Of a stretch of DNA of 64,000 nucleotides, positions 48,270 to 61,300 are shown piece after piece. Each line of letters starts with the position of its first letter. Position 1 is the stretch's first letter. Made by a program: the position numbers and the translations under genes. A model generated the notes under the pieces. It had not been told where the DNA came from, searched no databases, and worked only from the letters and a program-made list of their open reading frames with translations. Origin of the DNA: Gnetum montanum (Eukaryota > Streptophyta > Gnetopsida > Gnetales > Gnetaceae); assembly GCA_015680685.1 (NCBI GenBank), contig MNCI01036463.1, forward strand, positions 703,240 to 767,239. The letters are read 5' to 3'.

Positions 48270-48830
48270 CTTAATGATTCTTAGTACAAAGATATCAAAT
48301 ATTATTTGATTTTTTATCATTTCCTTTCAGAATTACCTAGGTATAAGTGCAAACTATTAATTTTAAGAAGCTCTAAATTTACCATGATTAATGGTAATCT
48401 TTTTAGAAAGAACTTTAAATGAGTTCTCCTCAAATAGAAAATAATCTAATAAGGTAATAAAACATTTACATGATGAAGGATACATAGGCTATAAATACTT
48501 AGTTCATAAGATTACAAAGGGTAGTTACTATTAGCCAACTATGAATACTAATGCTTACAATACTACACGAAAGTGTGTTCAATGTCAAATATACAAAGGT
48601 AGATATTCTAGAAGCTTAGCACCTCTACAACCCATTATTGATGTAATATTTTTTGCATAATGGGCTCTTGATTTTATTAGAGATATTAACCCACCATCAT
48701 TAAGCCAACATAAATTTATTTTAATAGCAACTGGTTACACTATATGTTGGCTAGAAGCTAAAGAAACTAGAAGAGCTAGATTTCTAACATAATATATAAT
48801 CTTGTTTTAAAATTAAATTAAAAAAAGGTG
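48270..48830 (+). pseudogene. Element D integrase N-terminal half
   Basis: HDEGYIGYKYLVHKITKG and TTRKCVQCQIYKGR correspond to the HHCC zinc-binding domain, with the second His replaced by Tyr. LAPLQPIIDVIFFA, then WALDFIRDINPPS, then FILIATGYTICWLEA is the start of the rve catalytic core with the first Asp (LDFI). Sequence ends soon after, before the second Asp and the Glu. The polypurine-like tract ATTGGGGCTTGA and the 3' LTR follow at 48883, so the rest of the integrase is deleted. Confidence 0.72.
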
Positions 48831-48882
48831 GAGCACTTAACAATTTTAGGATAAGTTCTTTGTTTGTTTCATTGGGGCTTGA

Positions 48883-50101
48883 TGTTGTAACCAACATCAT
48901 CCATGCTAAAGAAAAGTGAAGTGCTCATAAGTGGGACAGTTATGAAGGTTCTTAGGAAAAAATGCTCATGTCCTATCAGCTCAAAAGATACGTATTAAAA
49001 CAAGAAATTAAGATAGTAAAAGGATGTATACATCAATGTAACCTTGTATGATTAAATATTTAAATATATAATTGAAACTAAAGCTGAAGTTTTATTACAA
49101 TATTACATTTTCATATTTAAATCTTTTTAGAAACTCTAGTTTTGGTATTCCTAACTTTATATCCTTTTAAGTTTTAATACAACAATAAAATTAACAAAGA
49201 CTTATGTAAAAACCATGATTAGAATTGTTTGTAATAGGTGTACAAGCTACTATGACTACCTCAAAGGGTAAACAAATGACTACAAAGATTCATAGGGATT
49301 TATGGGTGGCCAAGATATCATTCCTTACTTATTCAAATGAGCGTAGAAATCATGCTTCAGGTAATTTAAATTAAATAAAAAGTAGCCAATGGAAGAGATT
49401 ATAAGAACATTTGTAGAGAACTACTCCACCATGTTCAATGGTAACATAAGCATCATTCCTATGTTGTATGTATCTTTGACAATGTGAAGCTTCAAAGGCC
49501 ACAAGATGCAAGGTTTCTATCACATCTCTCCTAAGCTCTTCTCTTTGCCATTTAATCATTGTGAGCACTTTATCTCCACCTTCATTCTAGCCTTTTACCA
49601 TATATGCAAGCATCCTTGTGTTTATCCAACAAGGCCAAATCATAAGCCATATTTGGAATTAGTTAGAAAGATTTTGATGACTTAAAGGATTAGTTGTAAG
49701 ATAAAGCACATCTCCAATCGCTATGCGTAAAGACATATGGTACCTATGCCTCTCCTTCAACAAGAAAAATGAGGAGGATGCTATTGTTACTAGTGCTACT
49801 ATTTACTACCATCATTATTGTCATAGCTACTTGTAGCTATTAATGATTTTGCCAAGGTCTTGTTTTTCTCCTATTATTTTATTATTTACTTAATATTATG
49901 ATTTTTCAAGCTATTTTAACTAATTTAATATTTCCAAATTTAATAGTCCTTTAAGTTATCAACCACTTTCTTCTTTCACTAAGACTTATTTTGAGACTAG
50001 CCATGCCCATAAGCAAGGTGCCCTAGGCAATACCTTATGAAATTGTGTTTTTTGGACATTGTACGTAAGTTTATTTTGTGACCAAAATTTTCACATCAAC
50101 A
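48883..50101 (+). mobile_element. Element D 3' LTR (about 1.2 kb)
   Basis: It starts TGTTGTAACCAACAT after a G-rich tract, aligns with the 5' LTR up to 49851, and ends TTTTCACATCAACA, a typical plant Ty3 LTR end. Compared with the 5' LTR it lacks 114 bp between two AACAT pentamers (36115 and 36229 in the 5' copy), a simple microhomology deletion. Confidence 0.7.
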
Positions 50102-50857
50102 ACACATTAGTATATAAATTACTAATGGTGGGTGAGGTAGAGTTAAAATGGGCAAGTAAATTTACCTAAGCCATAATAAATAATTTATAAACATATGCAT
50201 TTTATATATTTTATTATATGTATTCTATCTTTTATTTTCCAAATATATATATATATATATATATAAGTGTAGTTATGTGAGGGTGGTAGGTTTCAAACCT
50301 ACACCACTTCATACCATGATTAGACGCCACAAAAGTTATATGTTTTTAATTATAATACCTACCAATGTAATCCATTTGGGGAGAAAATAGAGTCACTTCT
50401 TAACTATTACAAGGTATCTCTAAAGTTTAAAAACAATAACAAGTGTATTACAGTTTACTTTTCTTAAATGTTCTTAGCACATACAAATTGCAACAACAAT
50501 CATGACAAGTAAATTGATGTATGCCCATAAAGAACTATATCAAACAATGCTTTCAAATAAACAAATGCATACTAATAAAAAAGTGGCTAAATAAACCTTT
50601 CAAAGATTTCAATTTATGGATCTGTAAAACCAAAAGTAACTGTGTAAGTAGTAATATCCTACAAAATAAAAAATAACCATAACCATTAATATTCGATGAA
50701 CAAAACAAGGAATAATATTCCAAGATTTAAAATTAATGAGACACATTGTTCTTACCAACTCTTGTATCTTGGTCTCAAAACCAATATACAAAAAATTTAA
50801 AATATTAATTAATTAAAAATAAAAATAAAATTTATATATAATTAAAATAATACCTAT
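50102..50857. other. AT-rich stretch with TA microsatellite
   Basis: An uninterrupted TA repeat lies at about 50243-50265. A 60-codon minus-strand ORF at 50609-50791 contains the exon-like end ETKIQELVR, with GTTG|GTAAGAAC-like context. It may continue the exon-like region described next, but this is too weak for a gene call. Confidence 0.4.
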
Positions 50858-51180
50858 AAAGATGCCAAGATACAATTGCGACAACCCTCACTAATCAGAT
50901 TATTGCATACTATTCTACAAATGTGGCAGTGTTGCATACAACTAACACATCCTACTTCTTACATAACAGGTGCAACTATTTTATTAAATAATGCATTTGA
51001 GATTGAATAATATATCTCTTTTTGCTCATTGAAAATTGTTTGCAAAAAGCTTCTAATAAATTCCACCCAAAAATATCTAGGTAGAAGCATAAAAGCTATA
51101 ATGTCATCACTATCATGGCATTTAGACAAAATAAAATCCATTGTGTGGACCATTTCTAAAGTAGATCATAAATCTACATT
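50858..51180 (-). pseudogene. Exon-like ORF of unknown gene, cut by a solo LTR
   Basis: From the LTR border (51180) a minus-strand frame of about 108 codons runs with one TGA and one TAA. It includes SKCHDSDDIIAFMLLPRYFW, LQTIFNEQKEIYYSISNALF and a Cys/His-rich end (CVSCMQHCHICRIVCNN). It ends at TTATAG|GTATTATT, which could be a stop codon or a splice donor. Codon composition is unlike the surrounding AT-rich spacer and the residues look like folded protein, not retroelement Gag/Pol. I do not recognise the family. Minus-strand sequence just beyond the LTR (52146-52240: KRLQHAFSLVLFHEIERL) may continue the frame upstream. Confidence 0.4.
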
Positions 51181-52145
51181 TGATGAGTCATGGTATGTCA
51201 GGTCCTATTATCAAACCCCTATTATCGAAACCCTGATACAAGATACCAGGTTTTATGGGTCCTGATATCAGACCCCTGATATCATACCTATGTTAACTAG
51301 GTCGTGTCGATGGGGCCCCATCGATGTGGCCACATTCATGCGGCCCCGTCGATGCATCCATCCATGCGTTTACACAGCCTCGTTTATGCAGTGTCTGTTC
51401 TAGCCTATAAATAAGTGTGCTTTCGCCACACTTAGGAATCTTTTGGGTTAATTGTAGGGAAGCTCTTGTAGTTTGTTTCCGTAGGAGTTAGACTATTTTC
51501 CCAAGTGCATGCCCATAGTGTGATGCTTGTAATTGTACGAAGCCTTTATTCCAGTGTGATGTACTTGGATAAGCACATGATCAGCAATAAAGATCAAGAT
51601 TACTTTATCATTGCAACATTCACTTAGTTTTAATTATTTAATTGTTATTGTTATTTATTATTTTCTTAGTTAATATTTCTTTATCATCATTTACTATTCT
51701 TGTTGTTAACTATAGAATGAGTACGACTTAATCACAAGCATTTAAGTGTGACTACTTGGTAACCCAGTAGTGTACCTAGGCTCTACACTTGGTAATCCTA
51801 GTAGTAGTCATGCACGAGGTCCAAGATGTGTACAGAGGATTAAGGAACGGATGCTCATCATACTTAGGCTAGCTTAGACTTCATTTCCTATTACTTATTA
51901 GGTTAATCAAGATTATTTTCCATTGTCTCTAGGAGTAGCACTAGTTTAGGATCACATCATATGCCTCACTCTAGACTAAACCATACATGACAAAGCACAT
52001 ACTAGTCAAGGTGGGAAGATAGCAAACTGTGATCAATGTGTAACTATCTAGATAACACAACTAGCCTGTCTACAGAGTTCAACTGAATCATGCATGAACG
52101 CTTGTATTCATATGGTTGAGTGTAGGGGTACTTCGCCACTCATCA
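51181..52145 (+). mobile_element. Solo LTR (965 bp), divergent subfamily, plus strand
   Basis: TGATGAGTCATGG start and CACTCATCA end. The last 400 bp align with the reverse complement of the element B LTRs. Its upstream part has repeated CCTGATATCAGACC-type palindromes and a perfect 18-bp palindrome (TCGATGGGGCCCCATCGA, 51307-51324). A TATA-like CTATAAATAAG is near 51407, and AATAAAGATCAAG near 51587. The flanks (ACATT and GCAAT) do not form a clear target duplication. Confidence 0.8.
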
Positions 52146-52229
52146 GCAATCATGGCACTTTTAGCTAAACTCACAATCTCTCTATCTCGTGAAACAACAC
52201 CAAAGAAAATGCATGTTGTAACCTTTTGG

Positions 52230-54370
52230 CATTGTAACTTTCACCCCATGAAATCCTAGGCTAAAACTTCATTGTAAAATGTGAAAATTAAAATCCACGA
52301 GATGAAATTTCACATACCTTAACTTTTGGGGCTAAAAAGTGCTTCATAAGTGGTCAAAGCCTCAACCCCTAGGTGAAACAAGTCATATTATGCATATATT
52401 TAGGCTTGAGGGGGAGGGGGTTAAAAATGCCTTTTGGACCACCAAAATTAGCATGTTCATGGAGTTTATGGGAGGTATAACCTTTGCTACATTGAAAACA
52501 CCTATGCGTAGCATTAAGGATGTAACTCATAAAGCCTCAACATTAGAGGGGGGGGGGGGGGGGGGGGGGGGGTATAACTCCTAAAGCCCCAACCTGGCTC
52601 TTGTAGCCTAAGCATTGCTATTGTAGTCTCAATGTTGCTCTAATTGCTCTAACATGGCCCCAGCACCTTAACATTGTTCCAACCTTAGCATTTATACTAC
52701 ACCCCTAGCATTGCCCATGCACCTCAACATGGCTCCTATAGGTTTAGCGTTGCTCCTCTAAGGCTAGTTTCAGTAAGATTTCCATTTACTATTTTTGGTA
52801 ACCACAATGGTTTTGGTACCTTGGAGGTATCAAAACTTACCATATGTGGAAACCATGCTATATTTAGACACTTGCAACAGCTACATGTAACATCAATTTG
52901 TTAGTAATTAGGATAGAAATTTTCAGTAAAAATTATGGTGTTGAAACCTATATAAGAAAATCTCCAACACCATGAAAAGGTTTCACTTTTGCATTCAAGA
53001 GATTTAAAAATTCATTGCAGACACAAAGCTTTTGGGAGCAACTTTTAGCATGGAACCCATAGCCATTGTGATCATTATTTAACACCCAAGATTATGTGAG
53101 ATTTTATGGCAATGCTGAGTAACCTAGGCATTAAGACTCCCAGAATGGCTCTTCCTTATAGCCTAAAACCCCCACACATCTTACCCCCCTAAACCACCAA
53201 CACTGCAAATCTAGTAAAAAATATAGCAAGATTTTACAATTTCATAGTTATGGAGCTAACTCTGGCATCCAAGGCTACTAGCTTTAATAGATTCCAAACA
53301 TCTAGTGAAGTGAACCCTTTGCTTCCCATGCAACACTTGTACACATTCTAAACTCTCTTTATTTTTATCATAATAAATTTTACAGTTCTATTTCTTGTGC
53401 AAGTTAGCATAGATTTATTTTAATTTTGTGCATTCATTTTTTAGATATGCATTACATTCTTACTTTAGTACCCCTATTTACACTATATAAGTCCCTGGGT
53501 AATTAACAAGATCATCCAAGGTACCTCAAATCCTATTTTCAAAGTTCCTTAAGGTCTGGGGTTAAAGCTATTCAAGCTAGGATCTTTGACTTTTCCAACG
53601 ATTGAATTTTCCAACCATGATAATTTTCTGGCACTAGAAAGAGGACCTCTGCCCAAATTCTATGTCCAATCCTATTAGCCACTATAGCAATGCTATCTAC
53701 AAGAACTAAAAACCTTTGAAACTGTATGAAATATCTTTGAACTTTTATGAAATTCATTACTACCACAACACCCAACGTTACCATCCATCTCCCTGCTAGC
53801 AAAACCCAGCATGGATGTTTTAGGTGATTTGGACTTTGAGAAATTTTTCACAACATTTTTTGGAAATTGCAAAGCCAAGATTGGTACATCACCCAAAACA
53901 TTACTCCACTCTACTGTGAAAATTTCCCAATGAGGCCAACATTGGTATTTTTCCAAGATCAACCAAAAATATTTGTAAAAAAGAAATTTTTTACCTTAAT
54001 TTTTAGCAATAACCATTAATCCTACCAAGGGAAAACAACACCTCCCCACCACAACACTATGAGAAGAGGTGTAAGAATTTTTGTCTTACCCCCTTCTTCC
54101 CCCCTCTCCACCTCTAGCATGGATATTGCTAATAGGCCCAACATGGTGGGGATTTGACCTAAAACATCTTATTTTCCTTAAGTAAAATGGTGTACCCCCT
54201 TTCACTGTAACCTACATTGTATTTTACAGTTGCACTACATAATAGTTTAATAGCCACATCCCCTTTTGAGATTTTAAAAATTCTATTTGCTGGAATTTTT
54301 ATTTTATTAGTTAATTAAATTTTTTTATCAAGTCAACTTTAACATTACCAAAGTGTCATTCAACCAATTG
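52230..54370 (+). mobile_element. Element F copy 2, LTR/leader-like region
   Basis: The start (52230-52470) matches 35440-35700, and the remainder (52590-54370) matches 32640-33840. It contains a 25-base G run (52548-52572), many short AACATGGC/AGCATTGC-type phrases (52600-52760), and a TATA box (TATATAAG, 52949-52956). A Cys-poor leader follows, leading to the GGATCTAGCCAGTAGGCC block before gag. If all of this is one LTR plus leader, the LTR is long (about 2 kb). Confidence 0.5.
52548..52572 (+). repeat. Poly-G tract, 25 bases
   Basis: An uninterrupted G run in the element F LTR-like region. On this strand it could form a G-quadruplex. Together with the C run at 34320 it is one of two G/C homopolymers in the window, both inside element F copies. 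Confidence 0.95.
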
Positions 54371-54499
54371 ATCATTTTTCCGTTTAACATCACTGATATA
54401 GGATCTAGCCAGTAGGCCATAAGGGTTTATGACCCCAAGCACCCCACCGTAGAGGAATGTAGGCAATCACTTAGACTTAGGGGGTAAATCCTAAAAGTT

Positions 54500-55640
54500 T
54501 TGGTAAACAAAGACCAATACCATTTCATTTCTACCAAAATTCAAGTAGGCATGCTCATCCCAAGGATGGAAGTAGAGGCAAAAATAAAGTACAAACTTAT
54601 CCATCATGATGGGAAGGAATACATACCTTCCTCAGATGACAAGATACCCTTAAATGAAACCTACACAAGCATCCTTTCTTAGTTGATTGAGATGGATGAA
54701 GAAGACAAGAAGGCTAGTTTAGATGAACAACATGAGGAGGAAGATGAGTTCAGGGCTGAGTCTGAACATGAAAATCTTATAGGAGGGCTCTTCCAATAAT
54801 TGACACCCAAAGCTACCATGCCCACCTCAACCCCACTCACCTCTTTCATTGGGTAGATCTCTTAGTCCTTAACCCCTCCCTATCTAACCATGTTTAGACC
54901 AACACCTATTATAACAACCACCAAATACAATTGGTGTCGCAAGCAACAATTTTCCCTTTCTCCATGTTGTTTGCCACACAGCCATAGTTTGTGCAGCCAT
55001 GATTGATTATTGTGACTACCACTAAACCCTTTTTCATCCATATGGGGCCCACTGTGGAACTTTAAGTAAACCAAGGATCACATACCCCTTTTGCCCCCTT
55101 TGTGCCATGGATACCAAGACAAACTTCTTTTTCACTATTTAACCCACCAACAACAATAATGACTCAACCTCTCCCATTGGTTCCACAACCCATACTGAGG
55201 TCACTGGCCTTCGAGCTCACACCATAATGTTTTGTGCAAACCCCACAACCCACAATGGCACCTCAAGAACTGGTTCAAGTATGACTTGAAACCTAACACA
55301 ATCCTTGATCAATTAATGAAGGTCAAGCAAGGATCCCTTGAGCCAATGCAAAAATTTTATACAATGATGAAACAATTTGCTTAACAAGATTCTAGAACTG
55401 ATAGCTAAAGCTCACCTTCTAGCTATCCTCAAGGGTATGATTAATGACTTTATCAAGTCAAAATTATACTATTTAGATCTATGGTCACTTAGTCAGGACT
55501 TCTCCCAAGCCAAGAACATAGAGGATGCTATAGAAGCTAGTTGTGGCCCTGCCTATGTGCCATATAAAAACCAACATCCATGAAAGGATAAGGAGAGGGA
55601 AAGACAAAACAACATCATGATGGCCATTGTGGCAAAGGAG
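54500..55640 (+). pseudogene. gag: Element F copy 2 Gag
   Basis: In order: an N-terminal region (RMEVEAKIKYKLIHHDGKEY) and an acidic stretch (DEQHEEEDEFRAESEHENLI); a Pro-rich linker (PFAPFVPWIPRQTSFSLFNP); and the Gag domain, WFKYDLKPNTILDQLMKVKQ (about 55270-55330), SLEPMQKF, then after a frame change MINDFIKSKLYYLDLWSLSQ and FSQAKNIEDAIEASCGPAYV. It ends with YKNQHP and a Lys/Arg-rich tail. This is the usual layout of plant Ty3 Gag. Several stops and at least one frameshift are present. Confidence 0.7.
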
Positions 55641-56084
55641 AGAAAAATTATCACCTAGGGGCCAAGAATGAACCAACCAAAGGCCCCTACTTATAATAAC
55701 TAATCTTCAACATTTGGGGCCTCTACATTAGCTACTGCTAGACCTAAATCTGAATGAAATGACCAATTAAAATATAATAGATTACCCTTAAAGGCATCAA
55801 AACTCCTAGATCAACTATTGAAGAGTGGAAGAATACAATCTTAGAGAATGATAGAAAATGCCTGCAAGAGGCATGAAAGGATTTGTGAGATGGCCAAAGA
55901 CCCCACTCACACAACCAAAGATGATTCTCTAGTTTCTAGATACTTTAAACTTGACCGTTACTATCATTATCATCAATTGCTATGTCAAGATACTGACTTT
56001 TGCCTAGTGCTAAAAGATAACTAGCAGTAGATGATAGACAAGGGTGAATTGGTGCTTGATGCCTCTAACCTAGTTAGGCCTTAG

Positions 56085-56620
56085 AATCAATTGATGCATG
56101 TCTATAAAGACCCATTGAACACCAACAACAACCCATATAGCAAAGCAACATTTAATGTCAACAATGATCAAAGGCTTGCAAGGAAACCATTTATGATTCG
56201 AGTACCTGCTTATAACGAAAGGGGCCCTTCAACTTCCACTAGTTTAAGGATTCCTTTTATTGTAATGATATCATCACCAATGCCCCCCAAAGAGTCTTTT
56301 GTAATCAGAGTACCTCCCCCTCCTATTCCAACTGAGTCCACCCATACAATTGAACAACAACCCCTAATGCAATGACTTCTTCTTTCCAACCAACTAATAG
56401 TGACAAAAATTCACCGAGCCAACAACATAAGAAGCTTGTGCAAAAGCATAAAAACAAGGATACTAAGCAAGCCAAGGCATGGAAGGAAGTGGGCCCACTG
56501 AAGACCACTTCCATCTCATCCATTCCCATGACCTCTACTACTAAGGCTACTTCAACCAATAAACCATGGGAGGATCACACACCTCAAGGGAAAGCAAAAG
56601 AGGTAAAGCCACAATAATAA
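56085..56620 (+). pseudogene. Element F Gag-Pol linker, Pro/Ser/Lys-rich
   Basis: Two overlapping open stretches (MHVYKDPLNTNNNPYSKATF onward, then TSSFQPTNSDKNSPSQQHKK onward) have low-complexity Pro, Ser, Thr and Lys content. They lie between the Gag domain and the retropepsin. This is typical of the spacer in plant Ty3 polyproteins; no domain is recognised. Confidence 0.45.
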
Positions 56621-56989
56621 AAATATGAAGTCTAAATTTTTGGGTGCATGTAGGAAGTTAAGAACAATAGAAATGAAAGATCCACAACCAATAAAAAAGA
56701 CTTCTTCAATGCAATGGAATATATTGAATAGTCGCTAATGCAAAAGAACACAACCCTAGCCTGTATGACCTTGTCATGACCTCTGCTACACACTGTGAAG
56801 CACTAGTTAAGATGTTGACTTCCATTCCTATTAGTGAGGACATCCTCACTAGTGAAGAATCCATACATGTAGTGATGGTACAATCTTCACCAAGGGAAGA
56901 AGTGAGATCAACATCACTAGTGTTTCATGATAGTGAAATCAAATCTAATCCCAAAAATAGTGAAGTAACCAGGGCTCTCATCTTTATAA

Positions 56990-57420
56990 CAATATGGGTA
57001 TGATAATATAAAGTGCATAGAGTGCATGCATATGATGGAGTGGCAATAAACATGATACCCTACACCATCACTAAGTGTTTAGGCCTAATAGAACACATAC
57101 AACACGCATCTACCTCAACTCTTAAATCATTCAATGAATATCAGGTTGCTATCAAGGGATCTATCTCTTTAGACTTTATGGTAGGGGAACAATTCTCCAT
57201 AGCAGCCAACTTCTTAGTGGTAGAGGAAATACTAGGATTCAACCTTATCTTGGAGAGGCCTTGGCTAGCTCAACTACAAGTTGTTTCCTCATCCATCCAC
57301 TAGAAAATTCACCTACCTTACGAGCAAGATGAAATTATCATTCATGGTGACAATGTAGTTCCCCTAGCAATCAACAATGTAACCATAGAACAAGGGTCTA
57401 ACGTGAATTTTTAGGAAGAA
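56990..57420 (+). pseudogene. Element F retropepsin-like aspartic protease
   Basis: This protease would cut the polyprotein. The frame reads YDGVAINMIPYTITKCLGLI, then FNEYQVAIKGSISLDFMVGE, FSIAANFLVVE and FNLILERPWLAQLQVVSSSI, then KIHLPYEQDEIIIHGD. It corresponds to the plant Ty3 pattern D-x-G-S-A-x-N...LGRPW...SSLHQK..F. The catalytic Asp position is Tyr here (A-Y-D-G-V-A in place of D-x-G-S-A), so it is inactive. A Tat/Ogre-like protease is the closest type by layout. RT should follow but is not found. Confidence 0.7.
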
Positions 57421-57429
57421 ACTTCTATT

Positions 57430-58356
57430 CACAAAGTCAACTAGCCCGATGGAGAAAAAGATGCCAAAACCAACAATGATAGACCTAGGGATACATTATA
57501 GGGAGAGATCCCCTTTAACATCGTTAGTAAGGGAAATGGGGAATACAAGCTTGTGCAAAATAGATTGTACACATTTTCTAATCTCTCAAAGATTAGGACA
57601 CATTTGCACAAATGATGTGTACCCTTGATCTGCTAGACCTATGCACTTACAACTATGTAGGCATATTTACCTATAGCCTTTTAGCCTAGTTTACACTTCA
57701 CCAGTATGTGCCATTTTGTTTTACTTTTAATTTACATAAAGCCTAAAGTTTACCCTTGTTTGCATTTTTAATTTTAAGGCCTTTTTGTCTTTTATCATGA
57801 TAAACATAAAAATCCATAAAAACTTTCACACTAGAAAAATCCATAAAAATTTCAAAACACAAAATAGACAAAAAATATATTTTCCTTTGTAAAGTTTTGG
57901 ACCTACCATGGCCTAAAAATAGCAAGACATATGACCCACTAAGACCTTAAAATAGCAAATGCCTCATGGTCTACCATGGCCTAAAATTGGCAAACAACCT
58001 TTTAACTTATTTATAATTCACTCTACAACCTTATTACCTAGTCAATTTTGACCTTTTTATTACATTATAACCATGTGAGTTAGCCAATGTAGCCTTATAC
58101 CGTAATTGCAACATAAAACTGTGCAACGTGAATAAAGCCATAATATTAAAATGATATAACCAAAACTAAAACTTAAAAATACTAAGCAAAGTGTCTAAAA
58201 CATAACAACCATGACCACATGATATGGTAAAATGTCTAAACAATAAATCATAAAATGGAAAACTACCCACAACTAAATCATTGGCTAACACTAGCCATAA
58301 TATTATTAACATCAAACATGATCAATAGGAAAACTAAAAATAGATAGCTAGTGGTG
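57430..58356. other. Non-coding stretch, possible 3' flank of the minus-strand gene
   Basis: AT-rich. A CTACCATGGCCTAAAA phrase occurs twice (57902 and 57968). No supported gene on the plus strand after the protease; RT is missing. Confidence 0.45.
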
Positions 58357-61300
58357 CTAGGAGGCATCTAGAAGAGAAGGTTGAGGGTTATTTCCACCTC
58401 CACTACTAGGGCCACTAGTATCACTTAGTGCTTGTAGCATAATAACATGAAGATTAATTAGTAATCAATATCTTAACACCAAGTTAATAACTTAAATAAA
58501 AAACAAAATAAAACCATATAACAAACAAACCTAAGGGGACTCTAGCATGATGTACTCCAAGGGAAGATTCTGAAGGCCAACATCCAAATGATGGAGGATT
58601 TGGTCTTTCGTCATGTGGGCTTAGTCCACATTCCCAAGATTAACACCTATGAGGATGTTACTCTTATTAACATCTATTCACATGGGCAACTTCTGTGACA
58701 CCGTAGCAATAGATACCTCATCCACGACCATAGAGATCTAAGGAGTAGGGGATTTAGCCATAGTGAGAATGTCTTCAAACAACTTAGACGCACTTTCAGC
58801 TTGAATTTCTTTAATCAATAGCTTCAACTTATGTTGTTTGGTAGTCTCCTCTTTCAACCACTTAAGATAAGACTCACCATCAACCTTAGACCTCTTTTTG
58901 TGGTCTTTGTATGCTCAGCCCCACTCTAAAATCTAGGCATAATAATCCTTCCACTCCTTGGCCTTATGGATGATCAAGTTCATCTACAACTACTACTTTG
59001 CCATCTCTCTAGCAAGGGTAGTCTTGTCATGGATGACATTCTAGTAGCAAGTCCACATGACCTCCTTAGTTTGTAAGGACTCTGTGTTAGTCACTTGGGC
59101 CTCCATAAAAGCCTTGCAATCATGTAGATCATTGATCACCTAAGCTCGTCTATTATTCTCCTCCTTTAAGACCATAACTTGTTCCCATAGGGATTCATTT
59201 AACCTTTGAAATTCCCATGAATTCTTTGCACATGGAATTGCAGGATTAGTTTCACTTTCATACAACTTTCGTGGAACATTTTCCACTTTAGAAGGAAGAC
59301 TAGGCAATGAGTCTATCTTCATGTCATGATTGGGTCCCATGCAACCTTAGGCAATATAAAAAATATAACCATAAGACGTACATGTAAGCACAACATACAA
59401 CAAGAATGGTCATATGAAAATACATAATACTAATATACCTATAAAAAACCAACATAAAACAACTAAAGATAAAATAAAATAAAGTTCTTACCAATTTTGG
59501 GAGCAACTTGTTATAATTGATCGATGATATCCTTGGCTACTTCATGCATGAATTCCACCTTGTCTAGAACCTCTACCCATGATTTCATGCAAAACATATA
59601 AGTAGAGGCATATGCCTTAGGGTTAGTAGCTACAACAAGTGTAACAATCAATGAACAGTTAGAACAAAAATCTAAACATGAAACAATAAACTATAACAAA
59701 CAACACCATAGTGTCCTCCTACCTGGATCTTCATCCGAGATGGTGATCGGAGGTTCACCTAGCAATAGTTCATCAAATAGGACATCCAAGTCATTAATGC
59801 AATGTTGGATAATCCCTTGTCCTCATGTTGTTGTAGGAATGCCTCTTCCATGCACCTTTGTTCCTCCTCTGCTGCTATAGCTTGGGCCAGTAGTTATTGT
59901 CTCTTGTCTACAAGAACAATAAACCTAGTACATTAAAACAACTTAACAAAACAATCTCAAAACCTTAAGACATAAAACTTAAAACATAGAATAACCAAAG
60001 CATAGAACAAAATTAAGAACATACTAGTAACTGCATGATGTGTTTGGCCAAGCTTTACTATAAACCTTCTCTTGGAAGGTTGCTCAATGATTGGTGATGC
60101 TTCTTCAACCATGGACTACTTCAACATTGCTTTAGCTACCCTATCAGCTTCAACACACAACTCCTTGGCCTTCTCAGTGTTGGCCTGTTCAACATGAGGC
60201 TTCATCCCCATGTTATTAGGGGAAGCATAACACCTACCACTATGTCCCTTAGGGGTGATAGAAAAAGACTCCCCAACATCCTCTGTTGGGTTCTAGGCCT
60301 ACATCATTGGATAAATTTGCTTTATCAAAGGCTTAGAGAGTTGGATTAGGTCTTGGATCACTCATCATCCCTTCCTTCTCACCACCAAGACCTCTGCAAA
60401 TCTCCTCAAATATGCAACAAAGAATGCATAGTACATGTGGCATATTGTGCTAAGATCCTCCTAGAGTTTGAGGATTTCTTCCTGTAACCTAGAGGCCAAG
60501 TGAGTAGCCCAGTTAAATCAAGCACCTTTTGTTAGGACCTTCATCATGGTCCATGCCTAGGTGATGCTGATTATCTTTTTCTATGATAGAAGCTTCGAGA
60601 AGGAACAAGATCTAAATAAGGGATAGGATTCCCATACTTTGGGTACTTGGAAATCCTCCAAGGCCAATTTAGAACAACCACGACAAGCACTCAACAATGA
60701 TTCCACCTCCTCTTGGTGGTTGCCTACTGTGTTGGTTTGGTGGCAACTCTCATCCCTTTAGTGGAAACACCAAAGAGGTCATAGAAGGTACCCTCATTGA
60801 TGGGCAAGGTGATCAGCACATTATGAACCTTGGTAGTGAACTTCTTGGATCCTTTGTCAAAGGATTCAATAATGTTTACCATCTAAGTAGTAAGAATGAT
60901 TAGGCTAGATGCCATGAAAAGATCAAGCAAACCTACATGAGTAATGGTTGCTTGAATATTTCTATGTGCCTATTCCCTCAACCAACGTTGTGCTGATTCC
61001 AACTCACTAAATTTTAGGATGAGAGTCTCCTTGAGGCATCCTAAAATAAACAAGGTGATTTTCGACGAGGTGGAAGCCCCTTCAAGAAAACAACAATGAC
61101 CAATTAGCTTAGGCATAGACACATCGCATAAAACTAAAGTATAATAAGAACAACAAACTAAAACCATACAAATTAAAGACCACAAAAACATTTAAAACCA
61201 AAATACTCTAGAATCATGTAACCATAAAAACTCTACTATAACATAACATAATAAAAAATAGACAAAAAATTCATTACCGTCCTTCTTCCTACTCAGTGAG

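Noticed and set aside
51175-52150. Target-site duplication for the solo LTR at 51181
   Set aside because: The flanks ACATT and GCAAT agree at only three of five positions, so no duplication is claimed.
52339-52584. 81-codon ORF ending in poly-Gly
   Set aside because: It includes the G run and has no match beyond the repeat shared with 35440-35700. That copy does not keep the frame.
56323-56559. Minus-strand ORF of 78 codons
   Set aside because: It is antisense to the Pro/Ser/Lys-rich linker of element F, and its composition mirrors that of the linker.
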